A stretch of DNA of 64,000 bases, taken from Bacteroidetes bacterium HGW-Bacteroidetes-6 (GTDB taxonomy: Bacteria; Bacteroidota; Bacteroidia; Bacteroidales; DTU049). Shown piece after piece: positions 54,464 to 63,020 of this stretch (position 1 is its first letter; each line of letters begins with the position of its first letter). The position numbers were made by a program, and so were the translations under genes. The DNA is taken from the NCBI GenBank assembly GCA_002842495.1, contig PHDB01000006.1:46343-110342 (forward strand), written 5' to 3'. The notes beneath the pieces were generated by a model. It was not told where the DNA came from, did no database searches, and saw only the letters and a program-made list of their open reading frames with translations.

Positions 54464-56116
54464 TTAAAGTTCCAAAACATTTTTGCCTTGTTTGAAAACG
54501 ATATCGACAGGGATTTTATTTTCCTTCAGCTTATTGAGATCTTTTTGAAGCTGTTCGGGAATAACTCCATCGGAATCGATCCATTTCTTAGCAGTTGCAT
54601 AGTCGCCGTTACCTTGAATGGTGATAATCTTATTAACTAATGTTTCAACAGCTACTGGCATTTTGTCGAAATTGACCAAATAGAAACCTTTGTCGTTTCG
54701 CGAAATAGCACCCTGCTCCATAAGGAAATTGAAACACATCATATTGGCTGTTCCATGCGAATCGGCAGCCCCAAAGCGAACCGACCGGAAAATACCTGCA
54801 ACAAAAGCCACATAGTTGTCTTTAATATCGCCATCCGTGATTTCGCCCATTTCGCGCAGCTTGGTTACCAGATACAAACCAGTAATATCCGCTTTACCTT
54901 CTTCGATCGAAGAGTAAAGTTCTTTCAACGCTTCACGGACTGTGCCTTTTCCATCAATTGTGTTTTTGATTCCAAGACCGTGAGCCACTTCGTGGAACAT
55001 CACATTCTGAAAAAATGCATCGAATTTCACATATTCACGTTGCGAAGGATCCATCAAAACATTGGCAATAGGAACAAGAATCTGATCGAATTTGGCTTGC
55101 ATCGAATTTTTGAGTTGCAGTTTACGTGTTCCTTTATTCAGTTGTACTTTTTCGTCGTTAGGGAGGTTGATCGCAATGGTTTTTCCACCTCCGTTGCAAT
55201 CGCCGGCATAGTAAACAATAGAGTACACATTCATGTCGCTATCGGCACCGGGCACTTCTTTTTTGTATTTTTCGTCGACCGGAAGCTGCTTCTGCAGATC
55301 GGGCAACAACTTTGCAAAACGTTCGAGTTTTTTGCTCCAGTCGGCATCTTTAATCAGAATACACGACTCGAAAGCTGCTTTGTAATTGAATAAGGCATCT
55401 TCGTAATTTTCGATAGGTCCAACGACAAAGTCAATATTCGAAGTTTTCATATCCATCCAGGCCATGTCGCTTGCATAATAGTCGGAAGTAATTAACGCTT
55501 CGGCACGAAGTTCGAGATATTTTTTCAGTCCGGCATCGTCGGCCAGCGCAGCTGCTTCGAGCATCAAATCGTGAGCTTTTGTAAGTTGTGCTTTGTATGC
55601 TTCATGGAACCAAACAACTTCAAGTGAACCATCTTCTTTGCGTTTGATAATCGTGTATTGACTGGTTTTATCTTTGTTGTCAAGTTTTTCGAATTCTTCT
55701 TTAGTCATGTCGGCCGGATAGAAATTGGCCCCCAGGGGTTTTTCTCCAACACCATCTATAAAAGGTTTGTTGTCGCCAAGACGATCCCACGGTCCATAAT
55801 TAATTTCGGCAAAACGTTTGGTATCAGGATCTTTTATGGTATCGAGAAATCCTGTTTTGTCACCCAAAGTCTGCATCCAATATATTTCGTCCATAATATC
55901 TGCAATATCAAACATAATGGATAACATTTGTTTTTCTTTATCGCTGAGGTGGCTGATATCAACTTTCAGTTCAACAACAGCGTATTCGTTCACTTTGTCT
56001 TTCATAGAAACAACAGTTGAATCGGTTTTTTGATCATCTTTTTTCTTGTCGGAACCACATGACGAAACAACGACTGTAGTAAATACAAATGCCAAAATAA
56101 GAGCAAGGTTTTTCAT
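54464..56116 (-). CDS. M49-like (dipeptidyl-peptidase III family) lipoprotein
   Basis: 550 residues. A lipoprotein signal ends at Cys20 (VSSC, then GSDKKKDD), so the enzyme is membrane-anchored. The zinc motif is HEVAHGLG with ligands His375 and His379 and catalytic Glu376; a second motif EEGKAD at 405-410 matches the EExxA(E/D) ligand block of dipeptidyl-peptidase III. Classic DPP III has a six-residue HEXXGH, whereas this has the five-residue HEXXH seen in some bacterial relatives. It may remove dipeptides from oligopeptides, in line with the S46, M1 and M28 enzymes nearby, but specificity is not proven. It heads the transcript that continues into M28 and gpsA. Confidence 0.88.
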   Translation of the reverse strand: MKNLALILAFVFTTVVVSSCGSDKKKDDQKTDSTVVSMKDKVNEYAVVELKVDISHLSDKEKQMLSIMFDIADIMDEIYWMQTLGDKTGFLDTIKDPDTKRFAEINYGPWDRLGDNKPFIDGVGEKPLGANFYPADMTKEEFEKLDNKDKTSQYTIIKRKEDGSLEVVWFHEAYKAQLTKAHDLMLEAAALADDAGLKKYLELRAEALITSDYYASDMAWMDMKTSNIDFVVGPIENYEDALFNYKAAFESCILIKDADWSKKLERFAKLLPDLQKQLPVDEKYKKEVPGADSDMNVYSIVYYAGDCNGGGKTIAINLPNDEKVQLNKGTRKLQLKNSMQAKFDQILVPIANVLMDPSQREYVKFDAFFQNVMFHEVAHGLGIKNTIDGKGTVREALKELYSSIEEGKADITGLYLVTKLREMGEITDGDIKDNYVAFVAGIFRSVRFGAADSHGTANMMCFNFLMEQGAISRNDKGFYLVNFDKMPVAVETLVNKIITIQGNGDYATAKKWIDSDGVIPEQLQKDLNKLKENKIPVDIVFKQGKNVLEL

Positions 56117-56177
56117 GATTAAAAAATTTTGGCTAAGTTAGAAATTATTTTCAAGCCAAGGCTTAAGCTGACAAACA

Positions 56178-56834
56178 TCATTCCCCGACAGCGTTGGCTC
56201 CTGTAAGCAAAGAATAAAATGCAGCAAAATCGACTTCCTCGGCGCCAAGAGTTCGGATATGAGGCGTGTCTTGTTGTGCATCAACAAATTTCCACTTCAT
56301 CTGTTTGGCCAGCACCATTAAGTAATGAAAGGCTACTTTCGATGAATTGGGTTTGATTGTAAACATACTCTCTCCCGTGAATCCCGATCCTGCAACAATT
56401 CCATACAATCCACCAACAAGCTCATCGTTGAGCCAAGCTTCAACCGAGATAGCATAACCACGTTCATGCAATTCGAGAAACGCTTTTCGGTATTTTTTGT
56501 TAATCCATGTTCCTTTTTCCTTTCGACGTGTTTTTGCACATAAATCTATTACCTTTTTAAAGGCACTGTTAACAGTAATCCTATAAGGATTTTTCTTCAG
56601 AAAACGTCTTAATCCATGATTGGGTCGGTATTTTTCCGGAAAAATCAGCATCCGTGGGTTGGTGGCATACCAATAAATAATTCCTTTATGCTGAAACCAT
56701 GGAAATATGCCGTGATCGTAGGCCAGCAACATACGATCGACCGAATAATCGCCGCCAATAGCCAACAAGCCATCGGGGTCGGCCATGTGGGGATCGGGAA
56801 ATACAATTTCGTCGGAAAGCTGAAAAACGGGCAT
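56178..56834 (-). CDS. aat: leucyl/phenylalanyl-tRNA--protein transferase
   Basis: 218-residue enzyme that adds Leu or Phe from its tRNA to N-terminal Arg or Lys of proteins, marking them for ClpAPS (bacterial N-end rule). Family blocks: FPDPHMADPDGLLAIGGD near the start, GIFPWF, WYATNPRM, TWINKKYRKAFLELHERGYA, GGLYGI and FTGESMF. Its start codon shares one base with the udk stop (TAATG), so the genes are translationally coupled. clpS and clpA are not in the window. Confidence 0.97.
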   Translation of the reverse strand: MPVFQLSDEIVFPDPHMADPDGLLAIGGDYSVDRMLLAYDHGIFPWFQHKGIIYWYATNPRMLIFPEKYRPNHGLRRFLKKNPYRITVNSAFKKVIDLCAKTRRKEKGTWINKKYRKAFLELHERGYAISVEAWLNDELVGGLYGIVAGSGFTGESMFTIKPNSSKVAFHYLMVLAKQMKWKFVDAQQDTPHIRTLGAEEVDFAAFYSLLTGANAVGE

Positions 56835-57445
56835 TATTCGGCAAGTTTTGCCTGCACTCTGCTTGTGAGAATATCAATAGCTACTTTATTGGCTCCTCCT
56901 TGCGGAATAATGATGTCAGCATAGCGCTTGCTGGGTTCAATAAAAGTAAGATGCATGGGCTTCACAAACCGGTCGTAGTGTTCGAGAACCTGAATAAATG
57001 AACGCCCGCGTTCTTCGATATCGCGACGAATAATCCGCATAAGGCGATCATCGCCATCGGCATCAACAAAAACCTTAATATCGAGACGTTCGCGAAGTCT
57101 GGGATTGGCTAAAACTAAAATTCCTTCAACAATAAGCACACTCGAAGGTGAAACAGAAATAGTTTCTTTGGATCGCGCACAAGTCACATAGCTGTAAATC
57201 GGCATGTCAATGTCGTTTCCATGCTTAAGAGCGTCGACATGCTTACTCAGAAGGCTGAATTCGATAGAAGACGGATGATCAAAGTTGATTTTGGCCCGCT
57301 CCTCGGGACTCAGATGACCGTTGTCGCGATAGTACGAATCTTGCGACAGCAAACTCACTTCACCCTTGGTGAATTGTTTCATGATGGCCTTTACTACAGT
57401 CGTTTTTCCCGAACCACTACCGCCGGCAATTCCGATTACAAGCAT
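56834..57445 (-). CDS. udk: uridine kinase
   Basis: 203-residue P-loop kinase phosphorylating uridine and cytidine to UMP and CMP (pyrimidine salvage). Walker A GGSGSGKTT near residue 9, the DSYYRDN and NFDHPSSIEF substrate-binding blocks, the lid RRDIEERGR and the C-terminal PSKRYADIIIP block are all present. Length is typical. It is the first gene of a two-gene udk-aat unit. Confidence 0.97.
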   Translation of the reverse strand: MLVIGIAGGSGSGKTTVVKAIMKQFTKGEVSLLSQDSYYRDNGHLSPEERAKINFDHPSSIEFSLLSKHVDALKHGNDIDMPIYSYVTCARSKETISVSPSSVLIVEGILVLANPRLRERLDIKVFVDADGDDRLMRIIRRDIEERGRSFIQVLEHYDRFVKPMHLTFIEPSKRYADIIIPQGGANKVAIDILTSRVQAKLAE

Positions 57446-57773
57446 AATTGTACGCGTTTGGTTGCGAAATTAGAAAAAAAGTTGAAGTAAGGGGAAAAAT
57501 ATTTAGACCGCTTGACTATTCATTTACAGTAACCCCAAAAATATCAAAGATGGATTTAGTTGGACTGTATATAGCAATTCTGCAACCCACCGACTTTGCT
57601 AAAAAGCTTGAGGCCCTGTCAAAATAATAGATCATTGATTTTCCATTTGTTTAATATGGTTTCAATATTGTTTTATCAAAATAAAAACTTCAGTTTTCCA
57701 ACTAAATAAAATTCATATCTCTTTTCTGTTTAATTATTAATAACTTTGAAGCCCGAAACCAGTACTGAAAAAA
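57446..57773 (+). other. non-coding gap between udk and pgk
   Basis: 328 bases between divergent genes. I see no convincing coding frame, tRNA or hairpin. It is AT-rich from about 57620 onward and carries the pgk -7 box at 57741-57748. A short plus-strand frame from 57550 has no support. Confidence 0.5.
57741..57748 (+). promoter_or_regulatory. -7 promoter box of pgk
   Basis: TAACTTTG, exact TAnnTTTG, 25 bases before ATG 57774. Confidence 0.5.
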
Positions 57774-58967
57774 ATGGCTTTTACCAGCATCGAAAATGTT
57801 GATTTCAGCGGGAAACGCGTTCTGATCAGAGTTGATTACAATGTTCCCCTTAATCAAAACCAGGAAATTGTTGATGATACCCGTATTCGGGAATCCCTGC
57901 CTACCATTCAGAAAATCCTTAATCAGGGAGGAACTGTTATCCTGATGTCGCATTTAGGTCGCCCGAAAGGACACGAACCCAATTTTTCGTTGATGCCCAT
58001 CGCAATTCATTTGTCGAAGATGCTCAACAAAAACGTGGTATTCGATCGCGAATTGTTTGGTCCCCGCACCAAAGATGTGATTCACAAACTCAAACCCGGC
58101 GAAATAGCTTTGCTCGAAAACCTACGCTACTATAAAGAAGAAGAAAGCGGCGACGAAGAGTTTGCGTCACGCCTGGCCGAATTGGCCGATGTGTATGTAA
58201 ACGATGCTTTTGGCACAGCTCATCGCGCACATTGCAGCACCAGCACGGTGGCGAAGTTTTTTCCCAACAGCAAATACTGTGGATTGCTACTCGAAAACGA
58301 AATTTTCAATCTCGATAAAATTCTCAATACCGATAAACGACCATTTACAGCAATCATAGGTGGGGCCAAGGTTTCGTCGAAAATAGATGTGATTCGAAAC
58401 CTGATTAACCGTGTTGACAATATGCTCATCGGAGGTGGCATGGCCTTCACTTTTGTGAAAGCACTGGGCGGCAATGTTGGCGATTCGCTTATCGAAGACG
58501 ACAAACTCGATATTGCCCGCGATATTGCATCCGAAATGGTGCGTAAAGGCGTAAATCTCTATTTACCAACCGATGCCGTTATTGCCGATGGATTCAGCAA
58601 CGAAGCCCAAACACGCTGGAGCGAAGCCGACAACATTCCCGACGGTTGGATGGGCCTCGATATTGGACAAAAAACCATTAAGCGTTTTGCCGAAATTATC
58701 AACCATAGCGAAACCATTTTATGGAACGGTCCGCTTGGTGTTTTCGAATTCGAAAAATTCAAACAAGGAACCAAATCGATGGCCATTTCGACGGCATCGG
58801 CAACCATCCGCGGAGCTTTTTCGCTTATTGGCGGTGGCGACTCGGTTGCAGCTATCAATCGTTACAACCTAACCGATCAAATAAGCTATGTAAGTACCGG
58901 TGGCGGCGCCATGCTCGAATACCTCGAAGGCAAAGAATTGCCCGCAGTTAAAGCGCTGTATAGATAA
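57774..58967 (+). CDS. pgk: phosphoglycerate kinase
   Basis: 397-residue glycolytic enzyme making ATP and 3-phosphoglycerate from 1,3-bisphosphoglycerate and ADP. Conserved blocks: KRVLIRVDYNVPL near 14, SHLGRPKG near 59, LLENLRYYKEE, AFGTAHRAHCST, GGAKVSSKIDV, GGGMAFTF, WNGPLGVFE and the C-terminal STGGGAMLEYLEGKELP. Length is typical. It is transcribed alone from its own -7 box and stops about 100 bases before the convergent end of the T9SS gene at 59072. Confidence 0.99.
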   Translation: MAFTSIENVDFSGKRVLIRVDYNVPLNQNQEIVDDTRIRESLPTIQKILNQGGTVILMSHLGRPKGHEPNFSLMPIAIHLSKMLNKNVVFDRELFGPRTKDVIHKLKPGEIALLENLRYYKEEESGDEEFASRLAELADVYVNDAFGTAHRAHCSTSTVAKFFPNSKYCGLLLENEIFNLDKILNTDKRPFTAIIGGAKVSSKIDVIRNLINRVDNMLIGGGMAFTFVKALGGNVGDSLIEDDKLDIARDIASEMVRKGVNLYLPTDAVIADGFSNEAQTRWSEADNIPDGWMGLDIGQKTIKRFAEIINHSETILWNGPLGVFEFEKFKQGTKSMAISTASATIRGAFSLIGGGDSVAAINRYNLTDQISYVSTGGGAMLEYLEGKELPAVKALYR

Positions 58968-59071
58968 TTTTTTGTGTCGAGATACGGTTGCGTATTTTAT
59001 TATGTCTGCTTTTACAGTGCCCTACGAATGTTGGTCATTGGCAGCGGAGCCCGAAGCACGGTTTTTTGTTT

Positions 59072-61504
59072 TTACTCCTTCACAAACTTCATTACTTTGA
59101 AACCATTGTCGCCGGTAATGCGAAGCATGTATATTCCTTTGGCATAGGTGCTCATGTCAATATTGATGTCAAATGATGAATTGCCCGATTGCCCCTCGAA
59201 AACAGTGGCACGCTTTTGCCCACCCATATCGAACAGCTCAATGGTGATATATGTATCGTTCTCCGAAACCAATGTAAGTGTACCCGAATTCTGACAAGGG
59301 TTGGGGTTGAGCCACACACCAACCTCTAACCCGGGATTGCTTGTGGTATCGTAAGTGTAGTAATAATCATCCCACAGTGGTGTATCGAAATCATCCACAG
59401 AATGATCATCTTCGGAATAGACAATGGGGGCTCGCTTATCCATGGGAATACTCACCAGGGTATCGTAGAAACAACCTCTGTAATTTTCGTCCCAGGGCGG
59501 AGCTTCCATGTTTTTGTAAGAAACACCACCACAGCTATAGCTTTCAATCCGAGCCAGAAAATGTGCCCCGGCTTCGACCCGGAAGCCATCGGCGAGGCGA
59601 ATGCTTTCACCGGCAGTCAGAGTAACATCCCCTGCCTCATTTGAAGGCAATGTGAGACTGGATGGCACAGTTGAAGGAACCAAGTATCCGCTTCCCACAA
59701 CCATATCAGTTGTGATTGTTGAAATGGCCCTTATCTCTTCCGGCGAGCTAATAGAGCCTGAAACATAAGCCGAATAGTTGTGATGCGTAATTGGGCCTCC
59801 GTTTCCTCCGGGTGTCTGAAAAACATGATCCTGAATACTCAGGTCTGGATAATACGAATTCAGAATACTCCGGTTGTCTAAATTGATGTAATACGGAAAA
59901 GTGTAATACACCCCCCCTTCATAAAACCCATCCGAAAAAGCCAGGCAGGCGAGATTATAAAAGAGCATGTAGTCAATGCCCGAAAAAATTCCCACATCCC
60001 TTTCATCATATCCGGATGGGTTTCCATAGTGATTGTATCCCCCATTTTGAGACTCCACATCCGTCTGATATTTCAAATAGGTTGCCCAACCGTTTGGATA
60101 AGAATTTGGTCCACTTGGATGAAAATAATATTTATATGGTCCACCGCAAGGTGCTGTTTGTAATTGATCAATCAATCGTCCGTAATTGAAGAAATTCTTA
60201 TCTCTCAAATCTCCATCATGCAACACAGCCCGCATCATTAAATAAAAGACATCCCATTTGTTGTAATTTCCCAGATGTTTTTGTGTACGATAATCGCTTA
60301 AATTTGATATCGCCAGTAACCGGGACATCATGGCCATATTGTTTCTTCCATTCTGATTGGAGATATTGCTTTCCAATGTGTTTAGCGCCAGCTGCCAAAT
60401 GGCTTTCTGGGTTCCCGAAAGGGACTGATAAACCTCCGGATAGGCATTTGCACAACCGGAAGTAATAAATCTTCCCGAGTAAATAATTCCTTTTGACAAG
60501 GTATAGGTGTTACCGCCACAGGCATCGGATATTAATGTGTTATCGGGGAAGCGCATCCATGTTCTGCCCAATTCCTGTTTTGACAACAATGTCAACAAAA
60601 GATCAACCTGGGACATCCCCGTAAATACTATTTCTCCGTTTACACCCGTTGCGTCTTCGATAACCGAGGCATATTCGCTGTTTGTCAACGCATTATTTCC
60701 CAACGTAAAGGAAACGGTTTTTCCGCCGATATCAATCGCTTTGTTCTTTGTAGGCTGATCGTCCACGCATTTCACAACCAATGCCAAACCCATCAGCATA
60801 CCAATCAGTTCATCCTGGCTAATGAATTTATAGCCTTTCCAATATTGCCAGTAGGCCTGTTCATCATTTTCATAAGCCCAATGGGTAAAATCTAAATTAT
60901 TTGAGTAAAAATAGTTCTGCGGGTCTTCAAATTGTCGTGTACACCTCACATTAAATTTATTTATAACGGATGGCCTACCCGGAAATAGCTGAGCCATTTG
61001 TTGTGCAGAAAGACTTGCATCAATTCCTTGGTTAAAATATGCTTCCATTTCATCGCTCAGAACCGGGGGTATGTCCTCCCGGATAAAAAATCCATCCATG
61101 CTTTCATAATTATACACCCAGGGAATTTCATCCTCGCATTTATCCATCCGGATCAGGGCATCCAATGCCAGATTCAGCTCGTTCAACGTGTTTGTGGCAT
61201 CATTGTATTGCCCATTGTCTTTCAATAATTTATACTCTGTTGCCAGCATACCGATGTAAAAGCCCATCATCATTCGGGGCTGAACAGCCTGAATGGTTTG
61301 CGTTGTACCATCCCATTGAGTACAAGTCGGATTTCTTATTGAAAACAAAATACTTTGTCCTGGAGCACTCCCCGGCATAACAAAATACTTTAAGCGATCT
61401 CTGTAATACCAATATTTTTGAGCTTCATCTAAGAAAACAGGTGATTGAGAAAAAACTTTTCCAAAAACCAACAACAATAAAATCAAAACAGTTAATTTTT
61501 TCAC
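59072..61504 (-). CDS. large T9SS-secreted protein, full copy of the accessory module
   Basis: 810 residues: signal peptide (1-20, ending KVFSQ), an N-terminal domain (about 21-125) shared with the truncated paralogue at 62085 (KYWYYRDRLKYFV, ATEYKLLKDNGQY, LNLALDAL, CED), a long unassigned region (about 130-590), an IRLADGFRVEAGAHFLARI motif (about 640-660) resembling the 3-coathanger-type segment before T9SS tails, and a type A sorting domain (about 735-810; NPNPCQNSGTL, FDMGGQKRA, YAKGIYMLRI). It should be exported to the surface. No catalytic motif is obvious. It is the last gene of the 59-64 kb operon, 6 bases after a lipoprotein gene. Confidence 0.88.
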   Translation of the reverse strand: MKKLTVLILLLLVFGKVFSQSPVFLDEAQKYWYYRDRLKYFVMPGSAPGQSILFSIRNPTCTQWDGTTQTIQAVQPRMMMGFYIGMLATEYKLLKDNGQYNDATNTLNELNLALDALIRMDKCEDEIPWVYNYESMDGFFIREDIPPVLSDEMEAYFNQGIDASLSAQQMAQLFPGRPSVINKFNVRCTRQFEDPQNYFYSNNLDFTHWAYENDEQAYWQYWKGYKFISQDELIGMLMGLALVVKCVDDQPTKNKAIDIGGKTVSFTLGNNALTNSEYASVIEDATGVNGEIVFTGMSQVDLLLTLLSKQELGRTWMRFPDNTLISDACGGNTYTLSKGIIYSGRFITSGCANAYPEVYQSLSGTQKAIWQLALNTLESNISNQNGRNNMAMMSRLLAISNLSDYRTQKHLGNYNKWDVFYLMMRAVLHDGDLRDKNFFNYGRLIDQLQTAPCGGPYKYYFHPSGPNSYPNGWATYLKYQTDVESQNGGYNHYGNPSGYDERDVGIFSGIDYMLFYNLACLAFSDGFYEGGVYYTFPYYINLDNRSILNSYYPDLSIQDHVFQTPGGNGGPITHHNYSAYVSGSISSPEEIRAISTITTDMVVGSGYLVPSTVPSSLTLPSNEAGDVTLTAGESIRLADGFRVEAGAHFLARIESYSCGGVSYKNMEAPPWDENYRGCFYDTLVSIPMDKRAPIVYSEDDHSVDDFDTPLWDDYYYTYDTTSNPGLEVGVWLNPNPCQNSGTLTLVSENDTYITIELFDMGGQKRATVFEGQSGNSSFDINIDMSTYAKGIYMLRITGDNGFKVMKFVKE

Positions 61505-61510
61505 AACGCT

Positions 61511-62044
61511 TTACTTTAATTTGATTGTATAAACATTATTCAGGCTATCGGTATATTGCCACCACATCTCTTTTTCAGTTAAACGAGTTATTTCATACTC
61601 CGTAGTTATTCGCGTACATAGCGGAAATATACCAATTGTATCACTATTCATTAAACCAGATGTATCAACTAAGTTAAACCATAAAACGAGTTTGGATTTA
61701 TCATATGAATCATTCTGAAAATTTATAACATGAAAATGCCAAACACCAAAACCATTAGAATAGTCTTGACTATTGACAAAAACGCTAATATCTGAATTAG
61801 GTGATGGTGGATAATTTTCAGTATATGGATGAAAATCAAAACCCCAGTCATAACTATCTTTCCACTCAACAGTTAAGTCTATATCGTTCTTTTTATATGA
61901 TTCAACATACCAAACATGGCTGGAAATTCTCTTTTCAGGGCTTCTAAAACTGATCCATGGCCCATCCTCGTATTTACTGCAACCCAACACTGTGGCAAGA
62001 ATGAGAGTGAGTGCAAGAATATTTCTGATCGTTTTTGTGTTCAT
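61511..62044 (-). CDS. lipocalin-like lipoprotein C, paired with the full T9SS protein
   Basis: 177 residues. Lipoprotein signal with Cys22 (VLGC), then SKYEDG: Lys at +3 and acidic residues at +5 and +6 resemble the surface-export signal (LES) of Bacteroidota. The mature protein is beta-rich and ends ITRLTEKEMWWQYTDS and Y-T-I-K-L, an ending like small lipocalin-like domains (inference). It is a paralogue of the lipoproteins at 62485 and 63021 (shared GPxISxRSxxKRI and LTxxEMW) but the most divergent of the three. It precedes the large T9SS gene by 6 bases and follows the truncated copy by 40 bases. Confidence 0.82.
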   Translation of the reverse strand: MNTKTIRNILALTLILATVLGCSKYEDGPWISFRSPEKRISSHVWYVESYKKNDIDLTVEWKDSYDWGFDFHPYTENYPPSPNSDISVFVNSQDYSNGFGVWHFHVINFQNDSYDKSKLVLWFNLVDTSGLMNSDTIGIFPLCTRITTEYEITRLTEKEMWWQYTDSLNNVYTIKLK

Positions 62045-62084
62045 GGTTCAACTTTTTTGTTTGCAATTTAAGTATTTATGTTTT

Positions 62085-62480
62085 TCATAATTGCTTCAGA
62101 ATCGTGTTGTCTTCGCAGTTGTCAATCCACATCAGTGCATCCAAAGCCAAATCAAGTTCATGCAGCGTTGCAATTGCATCTGAATATTGCCCATTGTCTT
62201 TCAATAGCTTATATTCAGTAGCCAACAATCCAATGTAGTACCCATTGATTTTTCTTGTCTGACCCCACTCAGCGCCATTAAATTGAAAATAAGGACCGCC
62301 ATTCCCTGTAGAATTTCGACTTGTCATGAGAACTGAACCGCCTTCTTCAGCACTCGGGTACACAAAATACCTCAACCGATCTCTATAATACCAATACTTA
62401 TATGACTCATCTCTAAATGATTGTGAAAACAAATTTTGTGTCAACACAACAGTAATCAGCAATACAAATATTTTTTTCAT
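62085..62480 (-). CDS. truncated N-terminal copy of the T9SS protein
   Basis: 131 residues from ATG at 62480: signal peptide (ending NLFSQ) plus the N-terminal domain of the 810-residue protein at 59072 (KYWYYRDRLRYFV, YYIGLLATEYKLLKDNGQY, LDLALDAL, D-x-CED). Right after CED the sequence leaves the parent and stops within six residues (NTILKQ-like tail). It lacks the middle region and the T9SS tail, so it could be periplasmic or simply a decayed copy. The frame is intact and its start is 4 bases after the lipoprotein stop, so it may still be translated. Confidence 0.65.
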   Translation of the reverse strand: MKKIFVLLITVVLTQNLFSQSFRDESYKYWYYRDRLRYFVYPSAEEGGSVLMTSRNSTGNGGPYFQFNGAEWGQTRKINGYYIGLLATEYKLLKDNGQYSDAIATLHELDLALDALMWIDNCEDNTILKQL

Positions 62481-62484
62481 GTAA

Positions 62485-63006
62485 TTATTCTTTAAAGTGA
62501 ATAATATATTCATCGCTACCATTGGTGTGTTTTACCCACATTTCATCGTTTGTAAGTCTAGTAATAATAAGCAATGGAGTCACATCACTAGGGTTAGTAA
62601 AAATTGGATAAAGAAGTCTATCGGGATACCATGTTGAATCAAAGAAGTAATTATGCATCCCTATTTTTATTTCATCCCCTTCTACTATTGTAAGAACAGT
62701 GCTAATTGAATAACCCTTCATCTCTCCACATGAATCGATAAACCCTGTTACTTTTTCTCCATAAATATCCGGATAAACCCCACCTTCAAATTTGTGAAAA
62801 TCAAAAGTGATATCATAATACTGGTTCCAATAATCTGTCAGGTCGGTTCCGTTTTTTGAAAAATAATCAATTTTATACACGCCATAAATTCTTTTCACAA
62901 CAGATCGCAGGCTAATTTTTGGTCCATCTTCAAACTTGCTGCAACCCAGCACGGTCAGCAGCATAAGCCCCAGAACAACAATATTTCTAATGTTTTTTGT
63001 TTTCAT
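62485..63006 (-). CDS. lipocalin-like lipoprotein B
   Basis: 173 residues. Signal with Cys22 (VLGC), then SKFEDG, an LES-like surface signal. The first 62 residues are almost identical to lipoprotein A at 63021 (RSVVKRIYGVYKIDYFSKNG, LTDYWNQYY), while the middle is quite different; the C-terminus again shows the family ending ITRLTNDEMWVKH and Y-I-I-H-F. The start lies 14 bases after the lipoprotein A stop and the stop is 4 bases before the truncated T9SS copy. Probably a surface-exposed small beta-barrel lipoprotein of unknown ligand. Confidence 0.82.
   Translation of the reverse strand: MKTKNIRNIVVLGLMLLTVLGCSKFEDGPKISLRSVVKRIYGVYKIDYFSKNGTDLTDYWNQYYDITFDFHKFEGGVYPDIYGEKVTGFIDSCGEMKGYSISTVLTIVEGDEIKIGMHNYFFDSTWYPDRLLYPIFTNPSDVTPLLIITRLTNDEMWVKHTNGSDEYIIHFKE
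62819..63006 (-). repeat. 188-bp direct repeat, copy in lipoprotein B
   Basis: This 188-bp segment, from the ATG of lipoprotein B onward, aligns without gaps to 63364-63551 with 11 mismatches by eye (about 94%). Beyond it the two genes quickly diverge. Confidence 0.85.
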
Positions 63007-63020
63007 AGTGAAAAAGTTGA

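Noticed and set aside
54755..55393. Plus-strand frame of 212 codons within the M49-like gene
   Set aside because: It is fully antisense to a lipoprotein with intact signal and zinc motifs, and its Phe/His/Arg-rich translation is a shadow.
57550..57720. Short plus-strand frame beginning ATG 57550 in the udk-pgk gap
   Set aside because: The translation has no recognisable pattern, no promoter precedes it closely, and the gap is otherwise AT-rich.
59341..59644. Plus-strand frames opposite the T9SS protein tail
   Set aside because: Both are antisense to the sorting-domain region and show no independent motif or promoter.
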